Source of the DNA: AP-15 sp963812675
GTDB lineage: Bacteria > Pseudomonadota > Alphaproteobacteria > ATCC43930 > CGMCC-115725
DNA: 64,000 nt
Assembly: GCA_963812675.1 (NCBI GenBank)
Contig: CAWEWR010000031.1
Coordinates: 1 to 64,000, forward strand
Direction: 5' to 3'
Shown: positions 1 through 8,842 of the stretch, in pieces
Numbering within the stretch: position 1 is the stretch's first letter
Layout of the letters: each line of letters begins with the position of its first letter
The notes under the pieces: generated by a model
What the model saw: only the letters and a program-made list of their open reading frames with translations
Databases searched by the model: none
Told to the model about the DNA's origin: nothing
Made by a program: the position numbers and the translations under genes

Positions 1-378
1 ATGCATTCCCGCATGCCTAACAGAATCGTATCGCAAGGTCAACCGGTGGAAGTTCGGCGCCAGTCGGCACCGCCCCCAAAACCGCAAGTTTAACAGCTGT
101 CGCCATTTTGCCACTGTGGCTGAGACAACACACCCTGTTGAAAACCCATCAAATGCATGTGGCCTCGATTGACACTAAACCGTCGCCGGATAGTATTAGT
201 CGAGCGAATTCGGCCTGCGTGCTGTATCAGTCTCGAAGCGACAAGTAGTCGGCAAGCGTTCGCCCTTTCGGTTCGTCGTGAGAAGGGGAGAGGGGACGCG
301 ATCGGGGGTCGGCACGGGGCCGGCCGCGTTCGGGGGAAATATGGCTGCAGAAATGTAGCTTAGGGGGCGAGGGACAAA
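1..378. other. Leading intergenic stretch with no supported gene
   Basis: No open frame here has a credible ribosome-binding site and family-like composition. The frames present on either strand are arginine-rich shadows of GC-rich DNA. A possible GAGGGA Shine-Dalgarno near 369-374 serves the next gene. The left part may be the tail of a gene or regulatory region outside the window; nothing more can be said. Confidence 0.5.
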
Positions 379-834
379 GTGTTGAAGCAAACGAACGTTG
401 TGCCATTCCCGCTGACCGTAAGGGGGATCCGATCGGCGGTAGATAAAGCGTGTTCGCCAACCAGCTACGAATTCACCAAAGAGGAGCTGGCCGCGCTGTG
501 CCGGTGGTTTTCGGCGATGAAGTACGCCTTTCCGGGGACCGAAGGCGTAATGATGGTCAATCATCAGGAGGCCTATTCCGCCGTCGGGCTCTACAACCGG
601 GCAGGAGGCGCGCCGAATTGCCTCGTGGCTAAACATGAGGCGGGGGGCTCGGCGCGCTTCTTCTGGTCCACCGAATTCGATCCGCCGCGTCCGATCAGCG
701 ATTTATCCGAGATCACGGATGCCCATATCCGCGCGATACGCCCGCCGCGCAACGAAAAGGGCTGGCTCGACCCCAGCGGGTGGATGGGCGTCTATGCATC
801 GCGGTTGATCGCAACGCAGTTTCAGCGCGTCTAG
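379..834 (+). CDS. Hypothetical protein, 151 aa, GTG start
   Basis: I do not recognise this family. The frame starts with GTG, preceded by a GAGGGA-like ribosome-binding site about five bases upstream. The product has no signal peptide and no membrane segment, so it is probably cytoplasmic. Residues about 30-60 look helical, with several Glu, Ala and Leu, and the C-terminal third is rich in Pro, Arg and Trp. It precedes the polysaccharide-export lipoprotein by about 130 bp, which may hold a separate promoter. Composition matches the surrounding GC-rich genes, so it is likely native. Function unknown. Confidence 0.65.
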   Translation: MLKQTNVVPFPLTVRGIRSAVDKACSPTSYEFTKEELAALCRWFSAMKYAFPGTEGVMMVNHQEAYSAVGLYNRAGGAPNCLVAKHEAGGSARFFWSTEFDPPRPISDLSEITDAHIRAIRPPRNEKGWLDPSGWMGVYASRLIATQFQRV

Positions 835-967
835 TACTTAATCGCCCTTGACCCGATTGGGCCTCGCAATGAGGAGTGCGATTCAACGGCGGTGATCGAC
901 CGCGAGGCTTGCCCTCATCCTCGTTTGAGTAGAATACTATACCGGATATAGAAACCATACCGCGTCG

Positions 968-2125
968 ATGAAGTCTGCCGTCCTGCTTATTGGCCTCAGC
1001 GGCGCCGCACTCGTCGGGTGTGCATACCTCCCGACCGCCGGCCCGACCGCCGCCGAGGTGGTCGACCGGGGGGTGCAAGAGAACCAGATTCGCTACGACG
1101 TCGTCGACGTCAATTCCAGTGTCGTCGCGACGCTGCTGGCACAGCCGGCGGACAGCTTTCGAACCCGCTTCGGGAAATATGGCAAGCCAGAGGCACCAAA
1201 AATCGGGGCCGGCGATACGCTCTCGGTTTCCATCTGGGAAGCCGCGGGCGGCGGCCTATTCGGGACCTCGCCGACCGACCACGTCTCGGCCGGCTCGCGA
1301 AACGTGATCATCCCCGAACAGGTCGTCGGCCGGGACGGTGGAATCAGCGTGCCGTTTGCCGGGCGGGTTCCGGTGGCCGGACGGACGACCGTCGAAGTCC
1401 AGCACGAAATCGAGCGGCGCCTCGCCGAAAAGGCCATTGAGCCGCAGGTTATTGTAACGATTGCAAAGAGCGTGACCTACGCCGCGACGGTATCGGGAGA
1501 GGTGGTCAGCGGCGCACGGGTGCCGCTCTCCGTTAACGGCGATCGCATGCTGGACTTGATTGCCCTTGCCGGTGGCGCGAAAGCGGCCGTCTATGACACC
1601 TTCGTACGGCTTTCCCGAAGTGGCGTCACGGTAACGATGCCGATGGAACGGCTCGTGTCGAACCCAGCCGAGAACATCTACGCGCAGCCCGGGGACGTCT
1701 TGACCCTGGTTCGTGTGCCGCAGACCTACTCGGTGCTCGGGGCGACCGGCCAGAATGCCCAGATCACCTTCAATGCCGAACAGATCACCCTGGTCGAAGC
1801 GCTCGCCAAAGCCGGCGGCCTGCAAGACTTACGCTCGGATCCGACGGGGGTATTCCTTTTCCGCTTCGAACCGCCAGCTGTCGTCGCGGCGCTCAATGCT
1901 CCCCAGCTGGGCACCGGTCCCGATCGAACCTCGCCGGTCGTTTACCGCCTCGATATGAGCGATGCGAACTCCTATTTCCTTGCCCAGCGGTTTCCGGTCG
2001 AAGACAAGGACATCATCTACGTCGCCAACGCGCGGCTGAACGAGCTGCAGAAATTCTTCACGCTTTTGAATACCCTGACCGGTCCTGTCATTACCGGCAT
2101 CGTCGTTAAGAACGCAGCACCGTAG
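968..2125 (+). CDS. Polysaccharide export lipoprotein, Wza/capsule-export family
   Basis: Outer-membrane auxiliary (OPX/Wza-like) protein expected to form the exit channel for an exported surface polysaccharide. The N-terminus is a lipoprotein signal: a short hydrophobic stretch ends in Leu-Val-Gly-Cys with Cys18 as the lipidation site. A Poly_export domain begins near residue 75 (IGAGDTLSVSIWE) and is followed by SLBB-like beta-grasp segments around residues 165-300. At 385 aa it is close to the usual Wza length of about 380. It is followed by a heptose-epimerase-type gene and a glycosyltransferase on the same strand, so this is probably the distal end of a capsule or exopolysaccharide locus. 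The tyrosine kinase and flippase/polymerase partners are not in the window. Confidence 0.88.
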   Translation: MKSAVLLIGLSGAALVGCAYLPTAGPTAAEVVDRGVQENQIRYDVVDVNSSVVATLLAQPADSFRTRFGKYGKPEAPKIGAGDTLSVSIWEAAGGGLFGTSPTDHVSAGSRNVIIPEQVVGRDGGISVPFAGRVPVAGRTTVEVQHEIERRLAEKAIEPQVIVTIAKSVTYAATVSGEVVSGARVPLSVNGDRMLDLIALAGGAKAAVYDTFVRLSRSGVTVTMPMERLVSNPAENIYAQPGDVLTLVRVPQTYSVLGATGQNAQITFNAEQITLVEALAKAGGLQDLRSDPTGVFLFRFEPPAVVAALNAPQLGTGPDRTSPVVYRLDMSDANSYFLAQRFPVEDKDIIYVANARLNELQKFFTLLNTLTGPVITGIVVKNAAP

Positions 2126-2179
2126 CAATCGCTTTCGGCTATAAGCCATCCAGGGCGGACCGCTTTCGAAAGGATGGCC

Positions 2180-3185
2180 ATGCCGCGGGTGCAGAGCTTG
2201 TCTGGTGACGACCTGATCCTCGTTACCGGCGGCGCCGGTTTTATCGGCTCTCATATCGTCGGCCATCTGGCCGAGCTTGGCTTGCGCGTCGCGATCTCGG
2301 ACCGTTTCGGATCCGGTGACAAGTGGCGCAACATCGCCTCGGCTCGGCTTTATGACGTTGTTCGACCCGACATGCTGTCCCAGTGGCTCGAGCGCCATAG
2401 CGGCAAGCTGGCGGCTATCGTGCACATGGCGGCGATATCCTCGACGACCGAGACCGATATCGATCGGTTCGTTGCCAACAATATTCGCTTGACGCTCGAT
2501 CTTTGGGAATGGTGCGCCGCCAACGCGACCCGCTTTATCTACGCTTCTTCCGCTGCAACCTATGGCGACGGCAGCGCCGGGTTCGGCGACGACCAGGCAC
2601 CTGCGGCCCTGGCCGCGCTGCGCCCGCTCAATGCCTATGGCTGGAGCAAGCACGTGGTGGATCGGCGGGTGGCCGAGGACGTGGCGCGCGGGCGGCCTAC
2701 CCCACCGCAATGGGCCGGGCTCAAGTTCTTCAATGTATACGGCCCGAACGAGGCCCATAAGGGCGACATGCAGTCCGTCGTCGGCAAGGTTTGTCCGATA
2801 ATCGAGGCCGGCGGCACTGTCACGCTGTTCAAGTCGCACAATCCCAGCCTATCGGGATGGCGGGCAGTTGCGGGATTTCGTTTATATAAAGGACTGCGTC
2901 GCGGCGGTTGAATGGCTATTGCAGAACCCGAAGGTCACGGGTCTGTTCAATGTCGGTAGCGGCGCTGCGCGGAGCTTTCTCGACCTCGTCAATGCGGTCG
3001 GCGCGGCGGTCGGACGTTCGCCGAAGGTCCGGTTCGTCGACACTCCGGCCGAGTTGCGCGACAAGTATCAATACTTCACGCAGGCCGATATCTCGAAACT
3101 CCGCGCCGCCGGGTTCGACAAGCCGTTTCACTCCTTGGAGGACGGTGTCCTGGATTTTGTTCAGTGCATGCGGGGCGCAGGGTGA
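2180..3185 (+). pseudogene. hldD: ADP-L-glycero-D-manno-heptose 6-epimerase-like gene, broken by a +1 frameshift
   Basis: Extended SDR epimerase of the HldD/RfaD type, which makes ADP-L-glycero-beta-D-manno-heptose for LPS core or related glycans. Frame 1 (2180 to about 2845) carries the NAD motif TGGAGFIGSHI, the SSAATYG segment and YGWSK. Frame 2 (about 2846-3185) carries RDFVYIKDCV, GLFNVGSG and the C-terminal FTQADISKLRAAGFDKPF, all HldD signatures. The switch lies at the CCC run at 2843-2845. Removing one C joins LFKSHNP to AYRDGGQLRDFVY without a gap, matching the family. The start at 2180 has AAAGG six bases upstream; the ATG at 2174 would sit on the ribosome-binding site. The reconstruction is about 335 aa, normal length. 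The cause is either a base-call error or a very recent inactivation. Confidence 0.85.
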
Positions 3186-4483
3186 TCCTGTTCGATCTGT
3201 CGCGTCTGGTCTCGCGCGCCGGGCGAGAGACACCGACGGGGATCGACCGCGTCGAGCTCGCCTATGCCGAGCATCTGATCGCCGGCCGCACCCCTCTGAC
3301 CTTTACGATGATGACGCCCTTGGGTGGTTTCGGCACATTGCCCGAGGCGCTTGCCAAGGAATACCTGCAGGCGCTCGCCGGCGCATGGCGGGAGGCCGGC
3401 TCGTCGCAGCGGATTCCGCAAGCGAAGCGGCTCGCGCGGACGCTCCACGCCGCCGCCCTCTGGCGCGGAGAACGCCCATTGCGCCGGCAATGCCATATCG
3501 AGACAGGCGGCCTGGTCTACATGCTCGTCTCGCATCACCATCTCGAAAAGCGCCGCGCCATCGCCCGTTTGAAGCGCCAGGTACGGGCGTGCTTCGTCTG
3601 CCTTATCCACGATCTGATCCCGATCGAATTCCCCGAATACGCGCTGCCCGGCCAAAACGAAAAGCACCGCCAGCGGATCGAGACCGCCGCGGCGCTGGCC
3701 GACGCGGTCATCGTCAACTCGACTGTGACGCGTGAAGGATTTGCGCCGTATCTGGCGCGTGCCGGCCGCACCCCGCCTGTCGTGGTCGCGCCGTTCGGCG
3801 TCGACTTGCCGGCCGCATCGCCGGCCGAGCCGACGCCCGTGAAGCCGCCCTATTTCGTGTGTGTGGGGACCATCGAGGCGCGCAAGAACCATCTGCTCCT
3901 GCTCAATCTGTGGCGCCAGCTGGCGGACGAGCTGGGCGATGCCGCACCCCGTCTCGTCCTGATCGGGCAACGCGGCTGGGAAACCGAAAACGCGATCGAT
4001 ATGCTCGAACGCTGCCCGGCCCTGCGCGGCGTCGTCTTCGAGCGCACCAATTTGCCGGATGACGAGGCGGCGCGCCTCGTCCAGGGAGCCCAGGCGCTGC
4101 TGCTGCCATCCTTCGCCGAAGGGTTTGGGTTTCCGCTGATCGAAGCGCTGGCTCTGGGGGTCCCCGTCCTGTGCAGCAATCTCGCCGCGTTGCGCGAGAA
4201 TGGCGGGGACGTGCCGGAATACCTCGATCCGCTCGACGGGCTCGGTTGGCGCAGCGCCGTCATCGATTATGCGTCGCCGGCGTCGCCGCGACGCGCCGCC
4301 CAGCTCCGCCGGCTCTCGGGGTGGACGCCGCCGAGCTGGCACGATCATTTCGCCGCGGTCGAAGCCTTGATTGCCGAAGCCCGATCGATTGGCCAATATG
4401 AGACCGAAAGCCCGCCGGCATCAGGGCTGGGGGCTTGTCGGGAGCCTCTATTTGAGGCTCGGCATACCGCAGACATGCGCTGA
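3164..4483 (+). CDS. Glycosyltransferase family 4 (GT-B) protein
   Basis: Retaining GT-B glycosyltransferase expected to transfer a nucleotide-activated sugar during glycan assembly on the cytoplasmic face. The C-terminal Glycos_transf_1 domain starts near residue 228 with VGTIEARKNH. It carries the diagnostic E-x7-E segment SFAEGFGFPLIEALALG at about residues 316-332, in which Glu319 and Glu327 are the conserved pair. The N-terminal half has the motifs LIHDLIPIEFP (147-157) and VNSTVTREGF. Its frame overlaps the end of the hldD-like gene by 22 bp, suggesting translational coupling. The printed start is GTG at 3164; GTG at 3182 is an alternative that shortens the protein by six residues. The last 30 residues are low-complexity and may be dispensable. 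Confidence 0.85.
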   Translation: MHAGRRVILFDLSRLVSRAGRETPTGIDRVELAYAEHLIAGRTPLTFTMMTPLGGFGTLPEALAKEYLQALAGAWREAGSSQRIPQAKRLARTLHAAALWRGERPLRRQCHIETGGLVYMLVSHHHLEKRRAIARLKRQVRACFVCLIHDLIPIEFPEYALPGQNEKHRQRIETAAALADAVIVNSTVTREGFAPYLARAGRTPPVVVAPFGVDLPAASPAEPTPVKPPYFVCVGTIEARKNHLLLLNLWRQLADELGDAAPRLVLIGQRGWETENAIDMLERCPALRGVVFERTNLPDDEAARLVQGAQALLLPSFAEGFGFPLIEALALGVPVLCSNLAALRENGGDVPEYLDPLDGLGWRSAVIDYASPASPRRAAQLRRLSGWTPPSWHDHFAAVEALIAEARSIGQYETESPPASGLGACREPLFEARHTADMR

Positions 4484-4507
4484 TTTATTCTCGGGAAGGA
4501 AACGACA

Positions 4508-5371
4508 ATGGCTGATACACCGCGTCTCAATGGCGTGATCGCCGCGTTGGAGCAGGGCAAGCCCGCCTTCGCCAGCTTTTGCGCCGCGGAAATCGGGGTG
4601 GCACAGGCAATGAACACGGCGTCATACGATGGCGTGGTGTTCGAAATGGAGCATCGTCCATATGACATCCGCGCATTGCGCGACTGCCTGCAATACATGC
4701 TCGACCGCCGGCAGATCCTGCAGAGAGGCACCTTGGCTCCGGCGGTGACGCCGTTCGTGCGCATCCCGCCCAATGGCGGCGAGGCGAGCCAGTGGGTCGC
4801 CAAGCAAGTCCTGGACCAAGGCGTCTACGGTATTGTCTGGCCGCATGTCAGCACCGTCGACGAGGCGCGCAACGCAGTCACCGCCTGCCGCTATCCGCGG
4901 CCCCGCTCGGCGCAGTATTTCGAGCCGGCGGGTCAGCGCGGCGATGCGCCTGCGGCGGCGGCGCGCTATTGGGGGCTGTCGCAGCAGGAATATTACGCCC
5001 GCGCCGATGTCTGGCCGCTCAATCCGCAGGGCGAAATCCTGGTCGCCATCATGTGCGAGGAAGTGCGCGCGATAAAAAACTTGCCCAAGATGCTCGAGGA
5101 GGTTGCAGGGATCGGGGTCGTGATCATCGGCGAGGGCGATCTGTCACAGGACCTCGGCTTCCCGCGGCAATACGACCATCCGACCGTGGCCGCGGCAATG
5201 GACGAGATTCTGGCGATCTGCAAACAGCACAACGTCCCTTGCGGACACCCGCATGTCGACACCAAGAATGTCGAAGCCCTACTGGAGAAGGGCTTCCGCT
5301 ATCTGATGCCGGCGCCGGTCTATTCCTACGCCGCGCTGGAGCTCGGCCGCAAAGCCTGCGGCCGCAGCTGA
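4508..5371 (+). CDS. HpcH/HpaI-type aldolase / citrate lyase family protein
   Basis: Class II, metal-dependent aldolase-fold enzyme that cleaves or forms C-C bonds of 2-keto-3-deoxy or 4-hydroxy-2-oxo acids. Visible landmarks are FEMEHRP (45-51, replacing the usual D-x-EHAP), VRIP with Arg85 for the pyruvyl carboxylate, the acidic pair Glu184-Glu185 as likely metal ligand, and GEGDLSQDLGFP (208-219), the equivalent of the family GPxDLSxSLG segment. The 287 aa length is slightly longer than the usual 250-260 because of a Pro/Ala-rich insertion near 128-160. A GGAAGGAAA ribosome-binding site precedes the ATG. It is convergent with the SDR at 5376. The substrate cannot be deduced; a degradative role is likely from the neighbours. 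Confidence 0.85.
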   Translation: MADTPRLNGVIAALEQGKPAFASFCAAEIGVAQAMNTASYDGVVFEMEHRPYDIRALRDCLQYMLDRRQILQRGTLAPAVTPFVRIPPNGGEASQWVAKQVLDQGVYGIVWPHVSTVDEARNAVTACRYPRPRSAQYFEPAGQRGDAPAAAARYWGLSQQEYYARADVWPLNPQGEILVAIMCEEVRAIKNLPKMLEEVAGIGVVIIGEGDLSQDLGFPRQYDHPTVAAAMDEILAICKQHNVPCGHPHVDTKNVEALLEKGFRYLMPAPVYSYAALELGRKACGRS

Positions 5372-5375
5372 TTGA

Positions 5376-6128
5376 TCAGGTGGCCAGGGAGCCGCCATCG
5401 ACATAGAGTTCGGCGCCGGTGATGTAGGAGGCTTCGTCCGAGGCGAGGAACAGCACGGCATGGGCGACCTCCTCGACCCGGCCGGCGCGGCCCATCGGCA
5501 CCAGCCGCAGCATCCGGGCACGCACTTCCGGGTCGGCGGTGCGCCCCGACGAGCGCATCGGCGGCATCAGCCCGGGATGCACCGAGTTGACGCGGATGTT
5601 GTCGGCGCCGTGCTGCACCGCCGCCGCCTTGGTCAGAGTGCGAACGGCACTCTTCGACGCGTTGTAGCCGACATGGACACCGTGCTGGCCGGTAATCCCG
5701 GAAATCGACGAGATATTGACGATCGATCCGCCGCCGGCCGCCTTCATCAGCGGGATCGCGAATTTCATGCCGAGAAAGACGCCGCGCGCATTGACCGCCA
5801 TCAGCCGGTCCCAGGCCGCGGTGTCGAACAGATCCTCGACGGCGCTGCCGCTGAGGCCGGCATCGTTGACGAGAATATCGAGCTTGCCGAACTCGGCTAT
5901 CGTCGCATCGACCGCCTCCTTCCATTCCGCTTCGTTGGTCACGTCGAGATGACGGAAGATCGCCGCGCCGTTTGCTTGCGTGATGTCGGCGACGACCTTG
6001 TTGCCCTCCTCGTCGAGCACATCGGCGACGACCACTTTGGCTCCTTCACGGGCGAAGATCCGCGCCATGCTCGCGCCCATGCCGGAGGCCCCTCCGGTAA
6101 CCAGCGCGACCTTGTCTTCCAGCCTCAT
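5376..6128 (-). CDS. Short-chain dehydrogenase/reductase (classical SDR)
   Basis: NAD(P)-dependent oxidoreductase, 250 aa. The Rossmann motif TGGASGMG spans residues 11-18 and the catalytic triad is Ser139/140 with Tyr155 and Lys159 (YNASK). The usual NNAG segment is VNDAG, a mild variation. The end, ITGAELYVDGG, is typical of FabG-like SDRs. The open frame runs on upstream to 6557, but the start at 6128 is chosen because GGAGGAAA precedes it and the upstream part is translated repeat DNA. It is convergent with the aldolase gene, stopping four bases after it. The substrate is probably a secondary alcohol or ketone. Confidence 0.9.
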   Translation of the reverse strand: MRLEDKVALVTGGASGMGASMARIFAREGAKVVVADVLDEEGNKVVADITQANGAAIFRHLDVTNEAEWKEAVDATIAEFGKLDILVNDAGLSGSAVEDLFDTAAWDRLMAVNARGVFLGMKFAIPLMKAAGGGSIVNISSISGITGQHGVHVGYNASKSAVRTLTKAAAVQHGADNIRVNSVHPGLMPPMRSSGRTADPEVRARMLRLVPMGRAGRVEEVAHAVLFLASDEASYITGAELYVDGGSLAT

Positions 6129-6157
6129 GACTTTCCTCCATTCACACACCGAAGCTT

Positions 6158-6292
6158 TGCCCCTCTCCGCCCGCTTGGGGGGGAGAGGGAGGGGCCCACG
6201 CCGACGGCGTGGGAGGGTGAGGTGGGCAGCGCCGCGGACCCCCACCTCACCCCGACCCTCTCCGCCCCCGAGGGCGGAGAGGGGGATGAGGG
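6158..6292. repeat. GC-rich palindromic intergenic repeat (REP/BIME-like)
   Basis: Two inverted repeats lie back to back between the acetamidase stop and the SDR start. The first is a GAGAGGGAGGGG region with an 8-bp CCCACGCC stem. The second is a perfect 12-bp stem at 6256-6267 / 6272-6283 (CCCTCTCCGCCC paired across a CCGA loop). Related CCTCTCC and GGTGAGG words recur in the intergenic segment at 8668-8808, so this looks like a dispersed repeat family. It may also act as a transcription terminator or mRNA-stabilising hairpin. Confidence 0.75.
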
Positions 6293-7624
6293 CTAGACGA
6301 CGGCGATCTGCCCCCGCAGCTCGCCGGTGAACAGGCTCTTCGGGATCATCGCGTGCACGCCGCGCACGATGTCGACGACCTGGGTCACCCGGAAGCTGAC
6401 CGCGATGCTGCACAAGGCGTAGGCGTCGAGCGGCGTGAGCTTGGCGCGGGTCGAGAGGAACTCGATGGCGTTGCGCGCCGCCAGGCTCATCGCCGTATTG
6501 AGGTCCTTGTCGAGACCGACGGTGATCCAGTGGGTTGCCGTCTCCGCCACCGGCCACTGAAACTTCTTCTGCTTGTGCAGCACGACCTCGATCAGCACCT
6601 CCTGCATCCGGGTTTCGAGCGCGGTGAGGCTGATTTCGCCGTCGCCCTGCACGGCATGCGAGTCGCCGGTGTAGATCAGGGCACCGGGCTTCCAGACCGG
6701 CAGGTACAGTATCGAGCCTTCCGTCAGCTCGCGCAGATCGAGATTGCCACCATGCGGGCCGGGCGGCACCGAGCTCGTGACCCCTGGGCTGAGCGGGGAG
6801 AAAAAGCCGTCGGGCGGCGCGACCCCCAACGTCCCCTGAAACGGCGTCAGCGGAATATTGATGTCGGGCGCAAACTTGCCCTGCATCGCCGTCAGGTCGA
6901 GATCGACGTATTTGATCTGGCCCTGCGGAAAATCCTGCGGCAGCAGCCCGGTGCCCAATGCGGCCGGGTTGTTGAACACCGCACCCCAGGTGGCCGGGTG
7001 CAAGCGCTTGTAGCGGATCTCGACAACGTCGCCCGGTTCGGCGTCCCTGACCGCAATGGGGCCGATGATCGAATGCGGCCCGCGCCCGGGATTGCTGGTG
7101 CGCAATTCGGCGAGCCGGCTGATCGGAACGCCCGGCTCCAACTCGTTCAGAAAATGCGACCAGGTGTTCGGAAAGCGGATCGCATCGCCGGAATCAATGG
7201 TCAAAATCGGCGACAATGTCGCATCGAACACGCCGAGCCGAACCGTTGCCTTGTTCGAATCGACGACATGGACGCGGCCGCCGGTGTCACCGGCCGCCGC
7301 CGCGGCGGGAGCGACAGTGCCCGCCGCCTGAGCGAGCTTGCCGAACCAGGGTCCGACTGCGGCGAGCGCGCTCATAAAGCTGCTCGCCCGCAGCAATTGG
7401 CGCCGTGCCCGCCCGCGTGCGCTCAAAAAGCCATCGAGCCGCTCCTGCTCCACTTCGTCCATGTGCAGCAGCCGGTCTGCCGTCGGCCGATCGAATGCGC
7501 CGTCCTTGATGTCCTCGCGGACGACCCCGGTGCCCTTCTCGTCGCCGCAGCCGAACAAGCCGCCGCAATCGTGAGGGTGCGCCGGCCTGTCGCCCTCGCG
7601 TTGGTAATCGTGCTGATGCGCCAT
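6293..7624 (-). CDS. Acetamidase/formamidase family protein with a long N-terminal export-like extension
   Basis: Likely amide hydrolase of the FmdA/AmdA family, releasing ammonia from small amides. The catalytic domain begins near residue 118 (VHVVDSNKATVRLGVFD) and carries the conserved GDSHAVQGDGEISLTALE segment. Before it lies an unusual region of about 95 residues: a His/Cys-rich start, an acidic stretch, then ARRQLLRASSFMSALAAVG followed by an Ala-rich run, which resembles a twin-arginine signal displaced from the N-terminus. The start at 7624 is chosen over 7687 because GGGA lies nearby and the upstream residues look non-coding. The protein is 443 aa, longer than cytosolic family members. 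Export is inferred from this segment alone. Confidence 0.85.
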   Translation of the reverse strand: MAHQHDYQREGDRPAHPHDCGGLFGCGDEKGTGVVREDIKDGAFDRPTADRLLHMDEVEQERLDGFLSARGRARRQLLRASSFMSALAAVGPWFGKLAQAAGTVAPAAAAAGDTGGRVHVVDSNKATVRLGVFDATLSPILTIDSGDAIRFPNTWSHFLNELEPGVPISRLAELRTSNPGRGPHSIIGPIAVRDAEPGDVVEIRYKRLHPATWGAVFNNPAALGTGLLPQDFPQGQIKYVDLDLTAMQGKFAPDINIPLTPFQGTLGVAPPDGFFSPLSPGVTSSVPPGPHGGNLDLRELTEGSILYLPVWKPGALIYTGDSHAVQGDGEISLTALETRMQEVLIEVVLHKQKKFQWPVAETATHWITVGLDKDLNTAMSLAARNAIEFLSTRAKLTPLDAYALCSIAVSFRVTQVVDIVRGVHAMIPKSLFTGELRGQIAVV

Positions 7625-7875
7625 GGCTTGTCCCGGTATCCTAAACCCGCGGCTATCGCCGCCATCTCGTCCCGCGAATGATCGCAAAAAGCACCCGTCC
7701 TGCCAACGACCAAAGCCCGGCCAATCGCGCCGCGCGGCTGAGATGACTCAGATACGGCGGCCTTGCGCCACAATCCCGATGGGCGGCGCGGTTTGACTCG
7801 TCCCCCCGCCGAGACTAGTTCTTCCCTTCCGAAGCGTATTCGTTACCGCCGAGAATTTGGAGGGAGCTGCGAGCA

Positions 7876-8667
7876 ATGATCGTCGAACAGATCTGGACCG
7901 CGAATTCCGGCCGCAATTTCAATTACCTGATCGCCTGCGCCGAGACCGGCGAGGCTCTGGCGGTCGACCCGCTGGATCACGAGAAATGCCTCGCCGCCGC
8001 CAAGGCGAAGGGCTGGAACATCACCCAGATCCTCAACACGCACGAGCACCGCGACCACACCGGCGGCAACCAGCAGGTAATCGCGGCGACCAAAGCCCCG
8101 GTGCTGGCGCACGCCAATGCCAAGGACAAGATCCCGGAGATGAGCCGCGGATTGCGCGCCGGCGATGTGATCAAAGTCGGCAAGACCGTCGAGCTCGAGT
8201 GCCTGGACACGCCGGGGCACACGATGAGCCATATCTGTGTGAGATCGCACACCGACACGCCGGCGCTATTCTGCGGCGACACATTGTTCAATGCCGGCGC
8301 TGGCAATTGCCACAATGGCGGTCATCCGAACGAGCTCTACAACAGCTTTGTCGGTCAGCTCGCCAAATTGCCGGAAGACACGCTGATCTATCCGGGGCAC
8401 GACTATATCGCGCGCAACCTCGCCTTCACATTGGACCGCGAGCCGGATAATGCGAAAGCCAAGTCGATGCTGCCGGCCATGGAAAAACAGGATCCGGGAA
8501 AGGCCCTGGTCACTACTCTGGCATTGGAGCGGGAGATCAACACTTTCTTCCGGCTGACCAGCCCGTCGGTGATCAGGCGGCTGCGCGAAGCCTTTCCCGA
8601 CCTGCCCGAGAATCCAGATCCGAAGACGGTGTTCCTCAGATTGCGCGAGCTCAGGAACAAATGGTGA
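7876..8667 (+). CDS. gloB: Hydroxyacylglutathione hydrolase-like metallo-beta-lactamase-fold protein
   Basis: Likely glyoxalase II, hydrolysing S-D-lactoylglutathione to lactate and glutathione in the methylglyoxal route. The binuclear metal site is visible: THEHRDH gives His56, His58, Asp60 and His61. His115 lies in DTPGHT, Asp135 in FCGDTLF and His175 in YPGHDY. The C-terminal helical domain (about 180-263) includes NTFFRLTSPSVIRRL, typical of GloB. The insert CHNGGHPNELYNSF replaces the common GCGR-F-EG segment, so the exact thioester substrate could differ. A GGAGGG ribosome-binding site precedes the ATG. At 263 aa the length is normal. Confidence 0.85.
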   Translation: MIVEQIWTANSGRNFNYLIACAETGEALAVDPLDHEKCLAAAKAKGWNITQILNTHEHRDHTGGNQQVIAATKAPVLAHANAKDKIPEMSRGLRAGDVIKVGKTVELECLDTPGHTMSHICVRSHTDTPALFCGDTLFNAGAGNCHNGGHPNELYNSFVGQLAKLPEDTLIYPGHDYIARNLAFTLDREPDNAKAKSMLPAMEKQDPGKALVTTLALEREINTFFRLTSPSVIRRLREAFPDLPENPDPKTVFLRLRELRNKW

Positions 8668-8808
8668 ACCCTCACCCACCAAGCCCTTCGGGCTTGGTCC
8701 CCCCTCTCCCGCGATGGGGAGAGGAGCTTTGAGCTGATTGCGTTCTAGCCCCTCTCCTGCACCGCGGGAGAGGGTGCCGAGCGCAGCGAGGCGGGTGAGG
8801 GTAGTTTC
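8668..8808. repeat. Palindromic intergenic repeat cluster downstream of gloB
   Basis: Three inverted repeats in tandem fill the space between two convergent genes. The first is a perfect 9-bp stem at 8678-8698 (ACCAAGCCC paired across TTC). Two CCTCTCCC / GGGAGAGG stems follow. The word content (CTCTCC, GGGTGAGG) matches the repeat at 6158-6292. It could act as a bidirectional terminator; no T-run follows the stems, so this is not certain. Confidence 0.7.
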
Positions 8809-8842
8809 AGCAAAGTCACCCTGTCGCGGTGTTTGTGGTGTT

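Noticed and set aside
3164..3235. Internal promoter or separate short gene at the hldD/glycosyltransferase junction
   Set aside because: The overlap is a normal coupled start; no -35/-10 pair is evident.
6129..6557. N-terminal extension of the SDR at 5376
   Set aside because: It translates repeat DNA and the antisense of the acetamidase gene; a good ribosome-binding site lies at 6128.
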